Shown here piece after piece: positions 27,939-36,623 of a DNA stretch of 64,000 nt; the stretch's first letter is position 1, and every line of letters begins with the position of its first letter. A program made the position numbers and the translations under genes. The notes below the pieces were generated by a model, which was not told the origin of the DNA, did no database searches, and saw only the letters and a list, made by a program, of their open reading frames with translations. Origin of the DNA: Thiohalomonas denitrificans (GTDB lineage Bacteria > Pseudomonadota > Gammaproteobacteria > Thiohalomonadales > Thiohalomonadaceae); contig DYFR01000017.1 of the NCBI GenBank assembly GCA_020725115.1, positions 16,807 through 80,806 on the forward strand, read 5' to 3'.

Positions 27939-30332
27939 ATGGAAAACGCCTATCGCATCATCTTTTCCGGCCGCCTGCTGGAGGGCTACGAGCCTGATGA
28001 GGTCAAGCGCAGCCTGGCCAGCCAGCTGCGCCTGACTCCGCAGAAGATCGAGGCCTTTTTCTCCGGCGAGAAACAGGTACTGAAGCATGCCGATTCAGCG
28101 GCAACGGCCCAACGCTACATGGAGATGTTCACCCGCGCCGGACTGGTGACGGAGATGGAGACGCCGGACGACATTGCGCAGCGCAAGACCCTCCATGATG
28201 CATCGCGCCCCTCCAGGGCTCCGCGCGCACTGCCGCCGCTAAAGCCCTGGAAAACCGGCTGGCTTTACCGCCCTGCCCTGCGACTGGTGGCGCTGTTCGA
28301 GCTGGGCACGGTGCTGGCCTGGCTGGCGCTGCTGCCGACCCTGTTCATCGTGCTGTTGCATCCTGATCTGCTTGCCGCCCGCCTGTTTGCCCTGATCCCC
28401 GCCGCCTCCGTCGCCGCTGCGGCCTATGCCTTCATCGTGGTATTCGGCCTGCTGCTGGCGGCCCTTCTGCTCAAGCCACTGCTGGCGCTGCGCCACCCCG
28501 ACGACCCCACCGTGCCGCTGTCGCCGGAGCGGGAGGAGGATCTGTTCGCCTTCGTCGCGGATATCTGCGAGACCATCGCCGTGCCCCCGCCGGCGGAAAT
28601 CCTGCTCAGTAATGACGCCACGCTGAATGTGCGTTTTCAGGACGACATCACCAGTGGCCTGCTCAAGGGCCAGACCGTTCTGGTGCTGGGCCTGCCGCTG
28701 CTCGCCAGCCTGAACGTGCGCCAGCTGGCGGCGGCCATCGCCCAGGCCATGCACGGCTGGGCGCCGCGCGAGGCGCCGCGCACCGCGCGGCTGATCGAAC
28801 GCATCGTCGACTGGATGCAACGTGCCACCCACCGGCCGGACATCATCGACCGCCGGCTGGAACGCTGGCGCGACAACTCCCCGCGCCTGGCCCCGCTGTA
28901 CGACCAGGCGCTGCGCCTCATCGCCTGGTCGCGCCTGCCGCTACGCATGAACCTGTGGCTCAGCCGCCTGCTGGCCGGTCGGCTGTTGCAGCGTCGCGTC
29001 ACCCGGGCCGACGCCGCTGCCCGCCGCCTCGCCGGCAATACCGACTTCCGCCGCATGCTGGAACAGAGCCGGATACTGGCCCATGCCGCGCAAAAGACCA
29101 TCCCCGCCCTGAACCGCATGTGGCGCGATCGCAACGAGCTGCCGGACAACATCGCCATGGCCGTGGTGGCCCAGGCCTCGCACCTGCCCGCCGAGATTCA
29201 TGAACAGCTGCGTCAGCGTCAGGCCCGGCAGATCACGCAGACCGGCTCGCTGCTGCCCGGCGACGGCCAGCGTCTGGCCTTTCTCGATCTGCAGCAGGAG
29301 GAAGGCCGCTATCGCTGCACCTCCGACAGCGCGCTGCTGTTCCGTCGCTTCGGCAAGCTGATGCACAGCGTCACCATGCGCTATTACCACCAGCACCTGC
29401 GCCTGCCGGTCACCACCCACAATCTGATCCGTACCCCGCCCAAGGGCAGCCGAGAATACGAGGCCAATCACGTCATCGCCTGCTACTTCGGCAGCCTGTA
29501 TGCCGACTTCGCCCCGCTCGGCTTCGAGACGCGCTTCAGCCAGATGCCCGCCGATACCGAGGCCGCCATACAGCACTGGACGCTGTCCCTGACGCTGATG
29601 GAGAAAGAGCGCGCCAAGGCGCGCGCGGCGATGACCACCCTGCACCAGTGCGATGACGACCTGATCACCGTGAGTAACCGCGAGCTGATGCACCGCGCCG
29701 GCTACGGCAACTATCTGGGCGAGCTGCCGCTGCTGAAGAAACAGCGCGACGAGATCCACGAAACCTGCCGCGAATACGAGGCGAAATACGACACCGCACT
29801 GGAGGACGTGGGCAAGGCCGTCACGCCCTACATCGGCCGCCTCGCAGCCACGCTGGCCCTGCTGACCATTCCGCAGGGACAGGCACGCATCGAGAACGGC
29901 GCGCAGCTGCATGCCGAGGCCGAGGCACTGGTGATCAACGCCGGCGCCCGCATCGAACACATCTATCCGCAACTGCGCAATCTGCGCCTGCAGACCCTGT
30001 TGCTGGAATCGCTGCTCAGCCACGATTCGCCGCGCGCCAAGCGCAAGCTGCGCGACCTCATTACCGAAAAATCCGACGACATCAACCGCACCCTGAAGGG
30101 CATCGACGTGGCCCTGCGCAGCGTGCCGTTTCCCTTCCCCTCGCAGCAGAAGTACCGCAACCTGATGCAGTGGGTGCTGCGCAACGCCCAGCCCGGGAGC
30201 AGCCCCGCCGCTGCCCTCGACCGCGGCACCGACGCCGTGCAGAACCTGCGGCTGATCCAGCGCCTCATCGTCGGTCGACTCTGCGCCATCGCCCTGCAGG
30301 TGGAAAAGGCCTTCAACCTCAAGGCTCCGTAA
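27939..30332 (+). CDS. Membrane protein with degenerate M48 (HtpX-like) fold
   Basis: 797 aa. Residues 1-75 form a small domain ('YRIIFSGRLLEGYEPDEVKR') found at the N-terminus of various gammaproteobacterial membrane proteins. Two or more transmembrane helices follow around residues 110-180. Residues 215-290 resemble M48 proteases ('PPAEILLSNDATLNVRF', 'TVLVLGLPLLASLNVRQL'), but the expected HExxH is replaced by 'AQAMH', so catalysis is unlikely. The C-terminal half is helical and charged. Function unknown; a scaffold or inactive-protease role is possible. Confidence 0.72.
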   Translation: MENAYRIIFSGRLLEGYEPDEVKRSLASQLRLTPQKIEAFFSGEKQVLKHADSAATAQRYMEMFTRAGLVTEMETPDDIAQRKTLHDASRPSRAPRALPPLKPWKTGWLYRPALRLVALFELGTVLAWLALLPTLFIVLLHPDLLAARLFALIPAASVAAAAYAFIVVFGLLLAALLLKPLLALRHPDDPTVPLSPEREEDLFAFVADICETIAVPPPAEILLSNDATLNVRFQDDITSGLLKGQTVLVLGLPLLASLNVRQLAAAIAQAMHGWAPREAPRTARLIERIVDWMQRATHRPDIIDRRLERWRDNSPRLAPLYDQALRLIAWSRLPLRMNLWLSRLLAGRLLQRRVTRADAAARRLAGNTDFRRMLEQSRILAHAAQKTIPALNRMWRDRNELPDNIAMAVVAQASHLPAEIHEQLRQRQARQITQTGSLLPGDGQRLAFLDLQQEEGRYRCTSDSALLFRRFGKLMHSVTMRYYHQHLRLPVTTHNLIRTPPKGSREYEANHVIACYFGSLYADFAPLGFETRFSQMPADTEAAIQHWTLSLTLMEKERAKARAAMTTLHQCDDDLITVSNRELMHRAGYGNYLGELPLLKKQRDEIHETCREYEAKYDTALEDVGKAVTPYIGRLAATLALLTIPQGQARIENGAQLHAEAEALVINAGARIEHIYPQLRNLRLQTLLLESLLSHDSPRAKRKLRDLITEKSDDINRTLKGIDVALRSVPFPFPSQQKYRNLMQWVLRNAQPGSSPAAALDRGTDAVQNLRLIQRLIVGRLCAIALQVEKAFNLKAP

Positions 30333-30508
30333 ACGAGGCCGTTTGCGCCGTAAAACATCTCTTCGCAGGACTTGTGGCGCGTCGGCAGGTTATTGCCATC
30401 ACAGATCAGTTCGACGCTGTATGTGTTGCTTCTCGGCGCAGCGGACACATCGACCATGAAGAGGCCGGGAAGGAAGGGGTTCTGGATACTCTCGGGCGAA
30501 AGGTACAT
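30333..30508 (-). pseudogene. N-terminal fragment of an unrecognised gene
   Basis: A frame starting ATG 30508 (MYLSPESIQNPFLPGLFMVD) has an excellent Shine-Dalgarno (GGAGAG, 6 nt) and natural codon choice for about 58 codons, then runs antisense into the 3' end of the preceding gene. It looks like a gene whose 3' part was lost when the hipBA islet joined this locus. No family recognised. Confidence 0.4.
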
Positions 30509-30594
30509 GGCATCTCTCCGTTGTTTGCGTTATAGGAGATACCATACGCGGCACAGGGTGTACCGCCAGTAGGGACGGGGCTGCGGGGCTTCGA

Positions 30595-31914
30595 TTATGA
30601 GGAAGGTAGCTTGAGCCGGTGATAGCGCCCGATATTCGCGGCGACAGCATCCGGCACGCCAGCCTGCTTGGCAAACTCAGCCCAGCGGGCAACCACATCC
30701 ACGACCTCGTCGATTATTCGTTGTGGCCGTGAGAGATTGATGGCGCGCCCAACAGCAATAATATCCTCCCGGCTGAAATGATCGCTCTTTCCGTTGATGG
30801 TCATCTGGTGCTGGTTTGTCCATTGCCCACCGGGATTATGGGCGTACATCACATCGAACGCAGGGGACAAGTGCCAGTCGCCTGCCTGATCCATCAGGAA
30901 GGCGACATTCTTGGTGTGATCATCCTGGTTGCGCGCTACCACATTGAAAACCATGCGGCGGAACTGCTGCACGGCCTCAGCCTTGGTCAGGCGCAGTTGT
31001 CGCATCACAAGGAAGGCCTGCTCGTAACCGTAGGCTCGCGGCATATTGAAGTCGTAGTGAGCAATCGCGCAGAGAGATTGCATGTGTATCTTCGCTCCGT
31101 CCACACGGTCGAACCGCTTGGTCAGAAAATGGGCGCGGCCATTCTCCTGCAGTAGGCGGCATTCGGACATCTCAATGCCGGCGGCCCTGGCCATGAGGTG
31201 GTAGGCGTACTCAATGCGCCCATACCCTTCCGTTTCGCCAAGCTCCAGGTCGGAAACGCCATCGAACTTGAGAAGCCAGTAATCGTAGCCCTCTGGCACA
31301 GGCGCCTGACCAGACAGGAGATGCCCCTCACCGTTCATGGCGATAATGGCCTTGGCGCGGGCGCCGCCGGCAGAAGTGCCAACACGCAGGATGTCGCGCA
31401 TGGCTTCCGCATCCTGTGCCTCACCGGTCCCGAGATGTGCGTCGAGGCGCGAGCGCTGAGTAATAATCTCTTTGGCCAACCCGACCAGTTCTGATATCTC
31501 AATAGGCACTGAGCGATCCAGAGCCGCGTGATTTGTTGCCGGCTGGAACTCCAGGGCGCCCATGCCGCGCGTGCCGGTATAGCAAAGCCGCTCGACCGGC
31601 GAGAAGGAGTCAGCAGGCCGGCCTTGCCGAGCAAGCCAGGCGTTGATGATGGCCGTGCCAAACTTGTCCGGCAGCACATCCGCAAGAAGGCCGGGCAGTC
31701 CGTGGAAGGTGTCGCGGCTGATGCTGGGAAAGCTGAAGACCTGGCCGGAGGCTCCCGGCCCGGCGGGCATCATGATCGGCGCGAGATCGTAGCCTGTCGC
31801 CAGAAAGGAGGGGTCGAACTCAAAACTGCCAATCTCTCGCGCAGCATCCCACAGGACGGCGCCGACGCGATGGCCCCAGAGGTGGACCGTGGCGACCGGT
31901 GCGGGCGTTACCAT
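30595..31914 (-). CDS. hipA: HipA-family serine/threonine kinase toxin
   Basis: 439 aa. Kinase features: nucleotide-binding loop 'VGTSAGGARAKAI', 'YWLLKFDG', 'HFLTKRFDR', catalytic loop 'VARNQDDHTKNVAFL' and metal-binding 'LSPAFDVMYA'. HipA toxins phosphorylate an aminoacyl-tRNA synthetase (GltX in E. coli) and induce dormancy. It overlaps the antitoxin gene by 7 nt. The kinase motifs look intact. Confidence 0.94.
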   Translation of the reverse strand: MVTPAPVATVHLWGHRVGAVLWDAAREIGSFEFDPSFLATGYDLAPIMMPAGPGASGQVFSFPSISRDTFHGLPGLLADVLPDKFGTAIINAWLARQGRPADSFSPVERLCYTGTRGMGALEFQPATNHAALDRSVPIEISELVGLAKEIITQRSRLDAHLGTGEAQDAEAMRDILRVGTSAGGARAKAIIAMNGEGHLLSGQAPVPEGYDYWLLKFDGVSDLELGETEGYGRIEYAYHLMARAAGIEMSECRLLQENGRAHFLTKRFDRVDGAKIHMQSLCAIAHYDFNMPRAYGYEQAFLVMRQLRLTKAEAVQQFRRMVFNVVARNQDDHTKNVAFLMDQAGDWHLSPAFDVMYAHNPGGQWTNQHQMTINGKSDHFSREDIIAVGRAINLSRPQRIIDEVVDVVARWAEFAKQAGVPDAVAANIGRYHRLKLPSS

Positions 31915-32324
31915 GTTCCGCCCCGCTTCTTAGGGTTGGCGACCGGTTTGCTCGCCTTGGCGACGGTTCGCTGCCCCCCTTCCTGTTTGGCGCTTTTCAC
32001 GATGGCGCGCAGCTGCCCTTGTAAGGCGGGGCGGGCACGCTGGCGGGCAGGGGTATGACGGGCGATGGCGGCCATTGGGCTTGCGGCAGGCTCAGGCAGG
32101 AAATTATCGAGGAGGGAGAGGGCGTCCAGTTCGCGCAGGACAGCAATAAGCGTTTCGAGTTTGCCCCGTCCAGCCTCCAACGCGGAAATCGTGTTTTTGC
32201 TGATGGCGGCGTGCTGAGCGACCGTCTCAATGGTCATATTCTTGCGCAAGCGTAACGCCCGCAGGCGTTGCCCAAGGATTTGGGTAATGGCACCATCCGA
32301 TAGTACATGCCAGTCATCGTTCAT
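31908..32324 (-). CDS. hipB: HipB-like HTH antitoxin with extended basic tail
   Basis: 138 aa from ATG 32324. HTH at residues 15-70 ('LGQRLRALRLRKNMTIETVA', 'ISKNTISALEAGRG'). The C-terminal 60 residues are unusually long and basic for HipB ('ARQRARPALQGQLRAIVKSA', 'KPVANPKKRG') and may add nonspecific DNA binding. The track ORF extends further upstream, but the promoter is there. Co-transcribed with hipA. Confidence 0.88.
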   Translation of the reverse strand: MNDDWHVLSDGAITQILGQRLRALRLRKNMTIETVAQHAAISKNTISALEAGRGKLETLIAVLRELDALSLLDNFLPEPAASPMAAIARHTPARQRARPALQGQLRAIVKSAKQEGGQRTVAKASKPVANPKKRGGTW

Positions 32325-32736
32325 AACGCCCACCGTTTTGGCAATTACGGCACTAAATGCCGACCAAGGACCAAGAATGTGGGAATTATAGCACGGGCGG
32401 TGCAATGAACAACGCCCGCTACCCGCATCATCTCCTGCCGCAATACTGGAGCCTGGTGGATGGCCACTGAGACCACTCCATGCCGGTCCGGCAACCCCCC
32501 CGTGCTCTATTGATGGTCGGGATACCCTCGGAAGTGACCTGCCCACCGATGCGCAACTCTACTTTCACCTGTTGCGGCGCCAGGCAACCCCTCTGCTCAC
32601 GTGCCAGAACCTGCCCTCCCGACAGGCTCGTGCGCCGCGGTGATCTGGCTGCCTCCCCGGTTGGACAGGCATCACCTTGCACTATCCCCCGGGTGCATTA
32701 GAGTTAATCGTCTACCCCTCTATGGAGGACACGGCC
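32325..32736. promoter_or_regulatory. hipBA promoter/operator region and gene-free spacer
   Basis: On the minus strand TTGTTC-16-TATAAT (32407-32412 and 32385-32390) gives a promoter with a perfect -10, about 60 bp from hipB. Between it and hipB lie the direct repeat GACCAAGGACCAAG and the palindrome CGGCA-CTAAA-TGCCG (32348-32362), both operator candidates. From 32413 to 32736 I see no convincing gene; the short track ORFs there lack protein-like features. Confidence 0.65.
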
Positions 32737-32961
32737 ATGGCCAGCGAAACCCTGCTCCATATCGACGAATCCCTCAACGGCAACCAGCGCGAGGAACTGC
32801 TCGCCTGGCTCGGCAACCGCCCGGAAGGCCTGCATGCACACATGCAATCCGGCAAGGATCACCTGCTGTTCGTCGCCTTCAATCCGGAAGAGATGTGTCC
32901 GCACGATCTGGTGGCCATCGTCAACGAACGCGGGTTGCATGCCCAGCTTATCGACCTGTAG
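32737..32961 (+). CDS. Small soluble protein, possible HMA-like fold
   Basis: 74 aa from ATG 32737 with Shine-Dalgarno GGAGG. The pattern of 'ETLLHIDESLNGNQREELLA', 'HLLFVAFNPEEMCPHDLVAI' and 'ERGLHAQLIDL' suggests a beta-alpha-beta ferredoxin-like (heavy-metal-associated) fold, but there is no CxxC metal site. It is monocistronic and followed by a stem-loop. Function unknown. Confidence 0.65.
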   Translation: MASETLLHIDESLNGNQREELLAWLGNRPEGLHAHMQSGKDHLLFVAFNPEEMCPHDLVAIVNERGLHAQLIDL

Positions 32962-32971
32962 ACCCGGCACT

Positions 32972-33003
32972 TTCACCGTTCAGCCGCAGGGGTGAACGGT
33001 GAA
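32972..33003 (+). terminator. Stem-loop after the 74-aa gene
   Basis: TTCACCGTTCA and TGAACGGTGAA form a perfect 11-bp stem with a 10-nt loop, 10 nt after the stop. There is no T tract, so it may be a weak terminator or an mRNA 3'-end stabiliser. Confidence 0.5.
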
Positions 33004-33074
33004 TGCCATGCCGCAATCCATCTGCAACTATCTAAAAATCAAACACACCGAACTTAACCATGGTTTGGTGGTGT

Positions 33075-33395
33075 CTAATCCTGGGCAATGAACTTGAGCC
33101 CGGCGATGGACGCGATGAGGGTGCAGAGAAAGAATGCGCGCCAGAAGCTAAGCGGATCCTTGAAGAATACGATACCGATAATCGCCGTACCAAAGGCGCC
33201 GATACCGGTCCACACCGCGTAGGCGGTGCCCAGCGGAATCGTCTGCATGGCCTTGGACAACAGCCAGAAGCTGATACCGCCGAGCACCAGGGTCGACAAG
33301 GTCGGCCCAAGGCGGGTGAACTGTTCGGACATCTTGAGGCTGGTGGTAAATCCCAGCTCAAAGAGGCCGGCCAGCAGCAGATAATTCCATCCCAT
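33075..33395 (-). CDS. sugE: SMR-family transporter, Gdx/SugE-like
   Basis: 106 aa with four transmembrane helices. 'LLAGLFELGFTTSLK' contains the essential membrane Glu, and 'IPLGTAYAVWTGIGAFGTAI' is the family signature. The sequence is closer to the Gdx/SugE (guanidinium exporter) branch than to EmrE. The ATG overlaps the nfeD stop, so it is translationally coupled to the SPFH-nfeD pair; the reason for that link is unclear. No guanidine riboswitch seen. Confidence 0.85.
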   Translation of the reverse strand: MGWNYLLLAGLFELGFTTSLKMSEQFTRLGPTLSTLVLGGISFWLLSKAMQTIPLGTAYAVWTGIGAFGTAIIGIVFFKDPLSFWRAFFLCTLIASIAGLKFIAQD

Positions 33396-33844
33396 CAGAT
33401 CAGCACTTCCACCTGCAGTACCGTGCCGTCCACACCGGTCACCTTGACCCGGCTACCCGCCGCGCAATCGGCGCCGTTGATCTTCCAGATGGAATCGTCG
33501 ACGTGGATCTTGCCCTGGCCATTGACGATGGGTTCGTCCAGGGTGAAGGTGCGGCCCACATACTGCGCGCCGCGGCGGTTGAGGGTGGGACGATCGGTAT
33601 GGATCGGGCGCTTCTTCAGGTAATTGCGCCCCAGCACCGTGGCGACGATCGACAGCACGGCAAAACCGAACACCTGATACTCCCAGCCCATGCCCGGCGC
33701 CATCAGGACAGCGCCGCCGACAATGGCGGCGGAGATGCCCATGAACAGCAAGTAGGTGCCGGGGGTGAACACCTCCAGCACCACGAACAGCACGGCGAGG
33801 ATCCACCAGTGCCAGTGAGTCAGCTGCTGGAACATTTCGCCCAT
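33395..33844 (-). CDS. nfeD: NfeD-family membrane protein (short form)
   Basis: 149 aa: two or three transmembrane helices ('WILAVLFVVLEVFTPGTYLL', 'VFGFAVLSIVATVLG') and a C-terminal OB-fold domain ('VGRTFTLDEPIVNGQGKI', 'GSRVKVTGVDGTVLQVEVL'). It lacks the ClpP-like protease domain of long NfeD. It lies 4 nt after the SPFH gene, the standard partner (QmcA/YbbL-type pair); involved in membrane quality control or microdomains. Confidence 0.92.
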   Translation of the reverse strand: MGEMFQQLTHWHWWILAVLFVVLEVFTPGTYLLFMGISAAIVGGAVLMAPGMGWEYQVFGFAVLSIVATVLGRNYLKKRPIHTDRPTLNRRGAQYVGRTFTLDEPIVNGQGKIHVDDSIWKINGADCAAGSRVKVTGVDGTVLQVEVLI

Positions 33845-33848
33845 GGCA

Positions 33849-34781
33849 TCAGCCCCGCTTCGCCTGCTGCTGCGCCAGCGAATTCTTGGCCAGCTCGGCG
33901 ATGCCGCCGATGGCGCCGATGACGCCGGAGGCCTCCAGCGGCATGAACACCACCTTCTGGTTGTCGGCCGAGGCGATCTGCTGCAGCGCCTCGACGTACT
34001 TGGTGGCGACGAAGTAATTGATGGCGTTGATGTCGCCCTTGGCGATGGCCTGCGACACCATGTGCGTCGCCTTGGCCTCGGCCTCGGCCAGACGCTCACG
34101 CGCCTCCGCCTCGCGCCAGGCCGCCTCGCGCTTGCCTTCGGCCTCGAGGATGGCCGACTGCTTCTCGCCCTCGGCGCGCAGGATCGCCGCCTGGCGGTGG
34201 CCCTCGGCCTCCAGGATCGAGGCGCGCTTTTCACGCTCGGCCTTCATCTGCCGCGCCATGGAATCCACCAGGTCGCGCGGCGGTGAGATGTCCTTGATCT
34301 CGATGCGCGTCACCTTGACGCCCCACGGCGTGGTGGCGTCGTCGACCACATGCAGCAGCTGGGCGTTGATCTTGTCGCGCTGCGACAGCAGCTCGTCCAG
34401 ATCCATGGATCCCATCACGGTACGGATGTTGGTCATGGTGAGATTGAGGATGGCGTGCTGCAGCTGGTTCACCTCGTAGGCCGCCTTGGCGGCATCGAGC
34501 ACCTGGAAGAACACCACGCCGTCCACCCGCACCATCGCGTTGTCCTTGGTGATCACCTCCTGTGACGGCACGTCGAGCACCGTCTCCATCATGTTCATCT
34601 TCGCACCGAGGCGATCGATCACCGGGATGATGAAGTGCAGGCCCGGCTCCAGCGTGCGCGTGTAGCGACCGAAGCGCTCCACCGTGTACTCCATGCCCTG
34701 CGGCACCGATTTGACGCCGAGAAATACCAGCACCACGGCGAGGACAAGCAGGAACAGAACGAATGCGGCGAAACCTTCCAT
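33849..34781 (-). CDS. qmcA: SPFH/stomatin-family protein (QmcA-like)
   Basis: 310 aa. An N-terminal transmembrane helix (residues 5-22) is followed by the SPFH domain ('SVPQGMEYTVERFGRYTRTL', 'EPGLHFIIPVIDRLG', 'NLTMTNIRTVMGSMDLDELL'). Then comes a long Ala/Glu-rich coiled coil with repeated 'ILEAEGHRQAAILRAEGEKQ' and a C-terminal GG-rich tail. It forms membrane-bound oligomeric cages with NfeD partners. First gene of the qmcA-nfeD-sugE operon. Confidence 0.93.
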   Translation of the reverse strand: MEGFAAFVLFLLVLAVVLVFLGVKSVPQGMEYTVERFGRYTRTLEPGLHFIIPVIDRLGAKMNMMETVLDVPSQEVITKDNAMVRVDGVVFFQVLDAAKAAYEVNQLQHAILNLTMTNIRTVMGSMDLDELLSQRDKINAQLLHVVDDATTPWGVKVTRIEIKDISPPRDLVDSMARQMKAEREKRASILEAEGHRQAAILRAEGEKQSAILEAEGKREAAWREAEARERLAEAEAKATHMVSQAIAKGDINAINYFVATKYVEALQQIASADNQKVVFMPLEASGVIGAIGGIAELAKNSLAQQQAKRG

Positions 34782-34862
34782 GGGTGACTCCTTGATGGCT
34801 GTTGGATGGCGCCCATCCTAGCACCTGCCCGCACCGGGCGGGAATGGCGTAAAATCCGCGCC

Positions 34863-35639
34863 ATGAACGTCAAGCCCCCCAAATCCCTGCTGCGTCTGGT
34901 CGGCCAGGCCATCGCCCACTACGGCATGATCAAGGAAGGTGATCGCGTCCTGCTCGGCCTGTCCGGCGGCAAGGACTCGCTGTCGCTGCTGCACGTGCTG
35001 CGCCATCTGCAACGCGCCGCGCCGGTGCACTTCGAGGTGGGCGCCATCACCGTCGATCCGCAGATCCCGGCCTTCAATCCGGCGGCGCTCAAGCCCTATC
35101 TGGCGGAACTGGGCGTGCCGTATTTTTTCCAGGAACAGCCGATCATGGACGACGCGAGCAAACACGCCGCCGACCCCGGCTTTTCCTTCTGTGCCTTCTG
35201 CGCGCGCATGAAGCGCGGCATCATCTACAGTACGGCGCGGCGCGAGGGCTATAACGTCATCGCCCTGGGCCAGCATCTGGACGACCTGGCGCAAAGCTTC
35301 CTCATGTCGGCCATGCACCGCGGCCAGCTGCGCACCATGAAGGCCCACTACACCATCGACGCCGGCGATCTGCGCGTGATCCGGCCGCTGGTCTATGTGC
35401 GCGAACGCCAGACCGCGGCCTTCGCCGAGGCGGCGGAGCTGCCCATCGTGCCGGAAAACTGCCCGGCCTGCTTCGACATGCCCACCGAGCGCGAACACAT
35501 GAAGCAGCTGCTGCTGGACGAGGAAGGCCGCTACAAGCACCTGTTCCGCAACCTGCTGCACACCATGCGCCCGTTGATGGGTGATCGTGTCGATGGCCGC
35601 GATGCCGGCGACGAAGACGGCGACACGGACGGCATGTAG
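34863..35639 (+). CDS. ttcA: tRNA 2-thiocytidine biosynthesis protein TtcA family
   Basis: 258 aa. PP-loop 'GLSGGKDSLSLL' for ATP activation, and Cys pairs in 'FCAFCARMKRGI' and 'ENCPACFDMPTER' that bind a [4Fe-4S] cluster. TtcA thiolates cytidine 32 in tRNA. The C-terminus ends in an acidic tail ('DAGDEDGDTDG'). I chose ATG 34863 (MNVKPPKS); the longer track start is not supported. The stop overlaps the start of the next gene by 1 nt. Confidence 0.88.
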   Translation: MNVKPPKSLLRLVGQAIAHYGMIKEGDRVLLGLSGGKDSLSLLHVLRHLQRAAPVHFEVGAITVDPQIPAFNPAALKPYLAELGVPYFFQEQPIMDDASKHAADPGFSFCAFCARMKRGIIYSTARREGYNVIALGQHLDDLAQSFLMSAMHRGQLRTMKAHYTIDAGDLRVIRPLVYVRERQTAAFAEAAELPIVPENCPACFDMPTEREHMKQLLLDEEGRYKHLFRNLLHTMRPLMGDRVDGRDAGDEDGDTDGM

Positions 35640-36517
35640 TGCATCCGCTCGCCCTGTTCCTGCTGCGCTTCGTCGCCCGCCTGCCGCTGTCCGTGCTGCA
35701 CGGTGCCGGCACACTGCTGGGCTGGCTGTCCTGGCTCGTTCCCAATCCGAACAAGACCGTCGCGCTGCGCAACCTGGAGCTGTGCTTTCCGCAGCAGGGG
35801 CGTGCCGCGCGCCATGCGCTGGCACGGCGCTATCTCATCGAGGCGGGCAAGACCCTGACGGAAACCATCGCGCTGTGGCTGGGCGATCCGGAACGGCTGC
35901 GGGCCTATACCCGCGAGGTGCGCGGCGGCGAACTGCTGGAGCAGGCGCTGGCGCAGGGTAAGGGCGTCATCATCGTCTCGCCCCACATCGGCTCGTGGGA
36001 GTACGTGGGCCTGTACTGCGCCGCACTGCATCCCATGACCTGCCTGTACCGCCCGGCGCGCAAGCAGGGACTGGAGAGCGTGGTGGTCAGCGGCCGCGAG
36101 CGCATGGGCATGCGCCTGGCGCCCACCGACACGCGGGGGGTGCGCATCCTGTTGCAGGCGCTGAAGGGCAATGAGCTCATCGGGATATTGCCGGATCAGG
36201 ATCCGCGCGACGAGGCCGGCGCCTTTGCGCCGTTCTTCGGCGTCCCGGCCAAGACCATGACCCTGCTGCCGCGCCTGGCGCACAAGAGCGGCGCCCCGGT
36301 GCTCTTCGCCTGCGCCGAACGCCTGCCCCGCGGCCGCGGCTTCCGCCTGCATTTCCTGCCGGCGCCGGAAGGCCTTGCAGGCAACGACACCATCGCGGCG
36401 GCCGCCGCGCTCAATCAGGGCGTGGAACAATGCGTGCGCATCGCGCCGGAACAGTATCAGTGGGCCTACAAGCGCTTCCGCACCCGGCCGGAAGGCGAGG
36501 CGTCGCTGTACCTTTGA
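35639..36517 (+). CDS. lpxL: Lysophospholipid/lipid A acyltransferase (LpxL/HtrB family)
   Basis: 292 aa, GTG start overlapping the ttcA stop. It has an N-terminal membrane anchor, catalytic HX4E motif 'SPHIGSWEY' near residue 118, 'GILPDQDPRDEAGAFAPFFG' and C-terminal 'PEQYQWAYKRFRTRPEG'. Family members acylate Kdo2-lipid IVA at the inner membrane. Which of LpxL, LpxM or LpxP it represents is not decided by sequence alone. Confidence 0.88.
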   Translation: MHPLALFLLRFVARLPLSVLHGAGTLLGWLSWLVPNPNKTVALRNLELCFPQQGRAARHALARRYLIEAGKTLTETIALWLGDPERLRAYTREVRGGELLEQALAQGKGVIIVSPHIGSWEYVGLYCAALHPMTCLYRPARKQGLESVVVSGRERMGMRLAPTDTRGVRILLQALKGNELIGILPDQDPRDEAGAFAPFFGVPAKTMTLLPRLAHKSGAPVLFACAERLPRGRGFRLHFLPAPEGLAGNDTIAAAAALNQGVEQCVRIAPEQYQWAYKRFRTRPEGEASLYL

Positions 36518-36529
36518 GGCAGATACAGG

Positions 36530-36622
36530 AGTAAAGAGGAAAGATACAAGTGGCTTAAAACAACACGAGCGCAGCGAGCTCATTCCCTTGTATCTTGCCA
36601 CTTGTATCTTGTATCTCTGTTC
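36530..36622. repeat. Inverted GATACAAG-type repeat with ACGAGCGCAGCGAG core
   Basis: Left arm AGATACAAGTGGC and right arm GCCACTTGTATCTTGTATC surround a core TTAAAACAACACGAGCGCAGCGAGCTCATTCCC. Nearly the same core (TTAAAACAGGCACGAGCGTAGCGAG) appears at about 63904-63930 between TAGGGGC arrays. It lies between two convergent acyltransferase genes. Confidence 0.8.
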
Positions 36623-36623
36623 T

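Noticed and set aside
32428-32701. Short ORFs upstream of the 74-aa gene
   Set aside because: No Shine-Dalgarno, skewed composition and mutual overlap on both strands; no support as genes.
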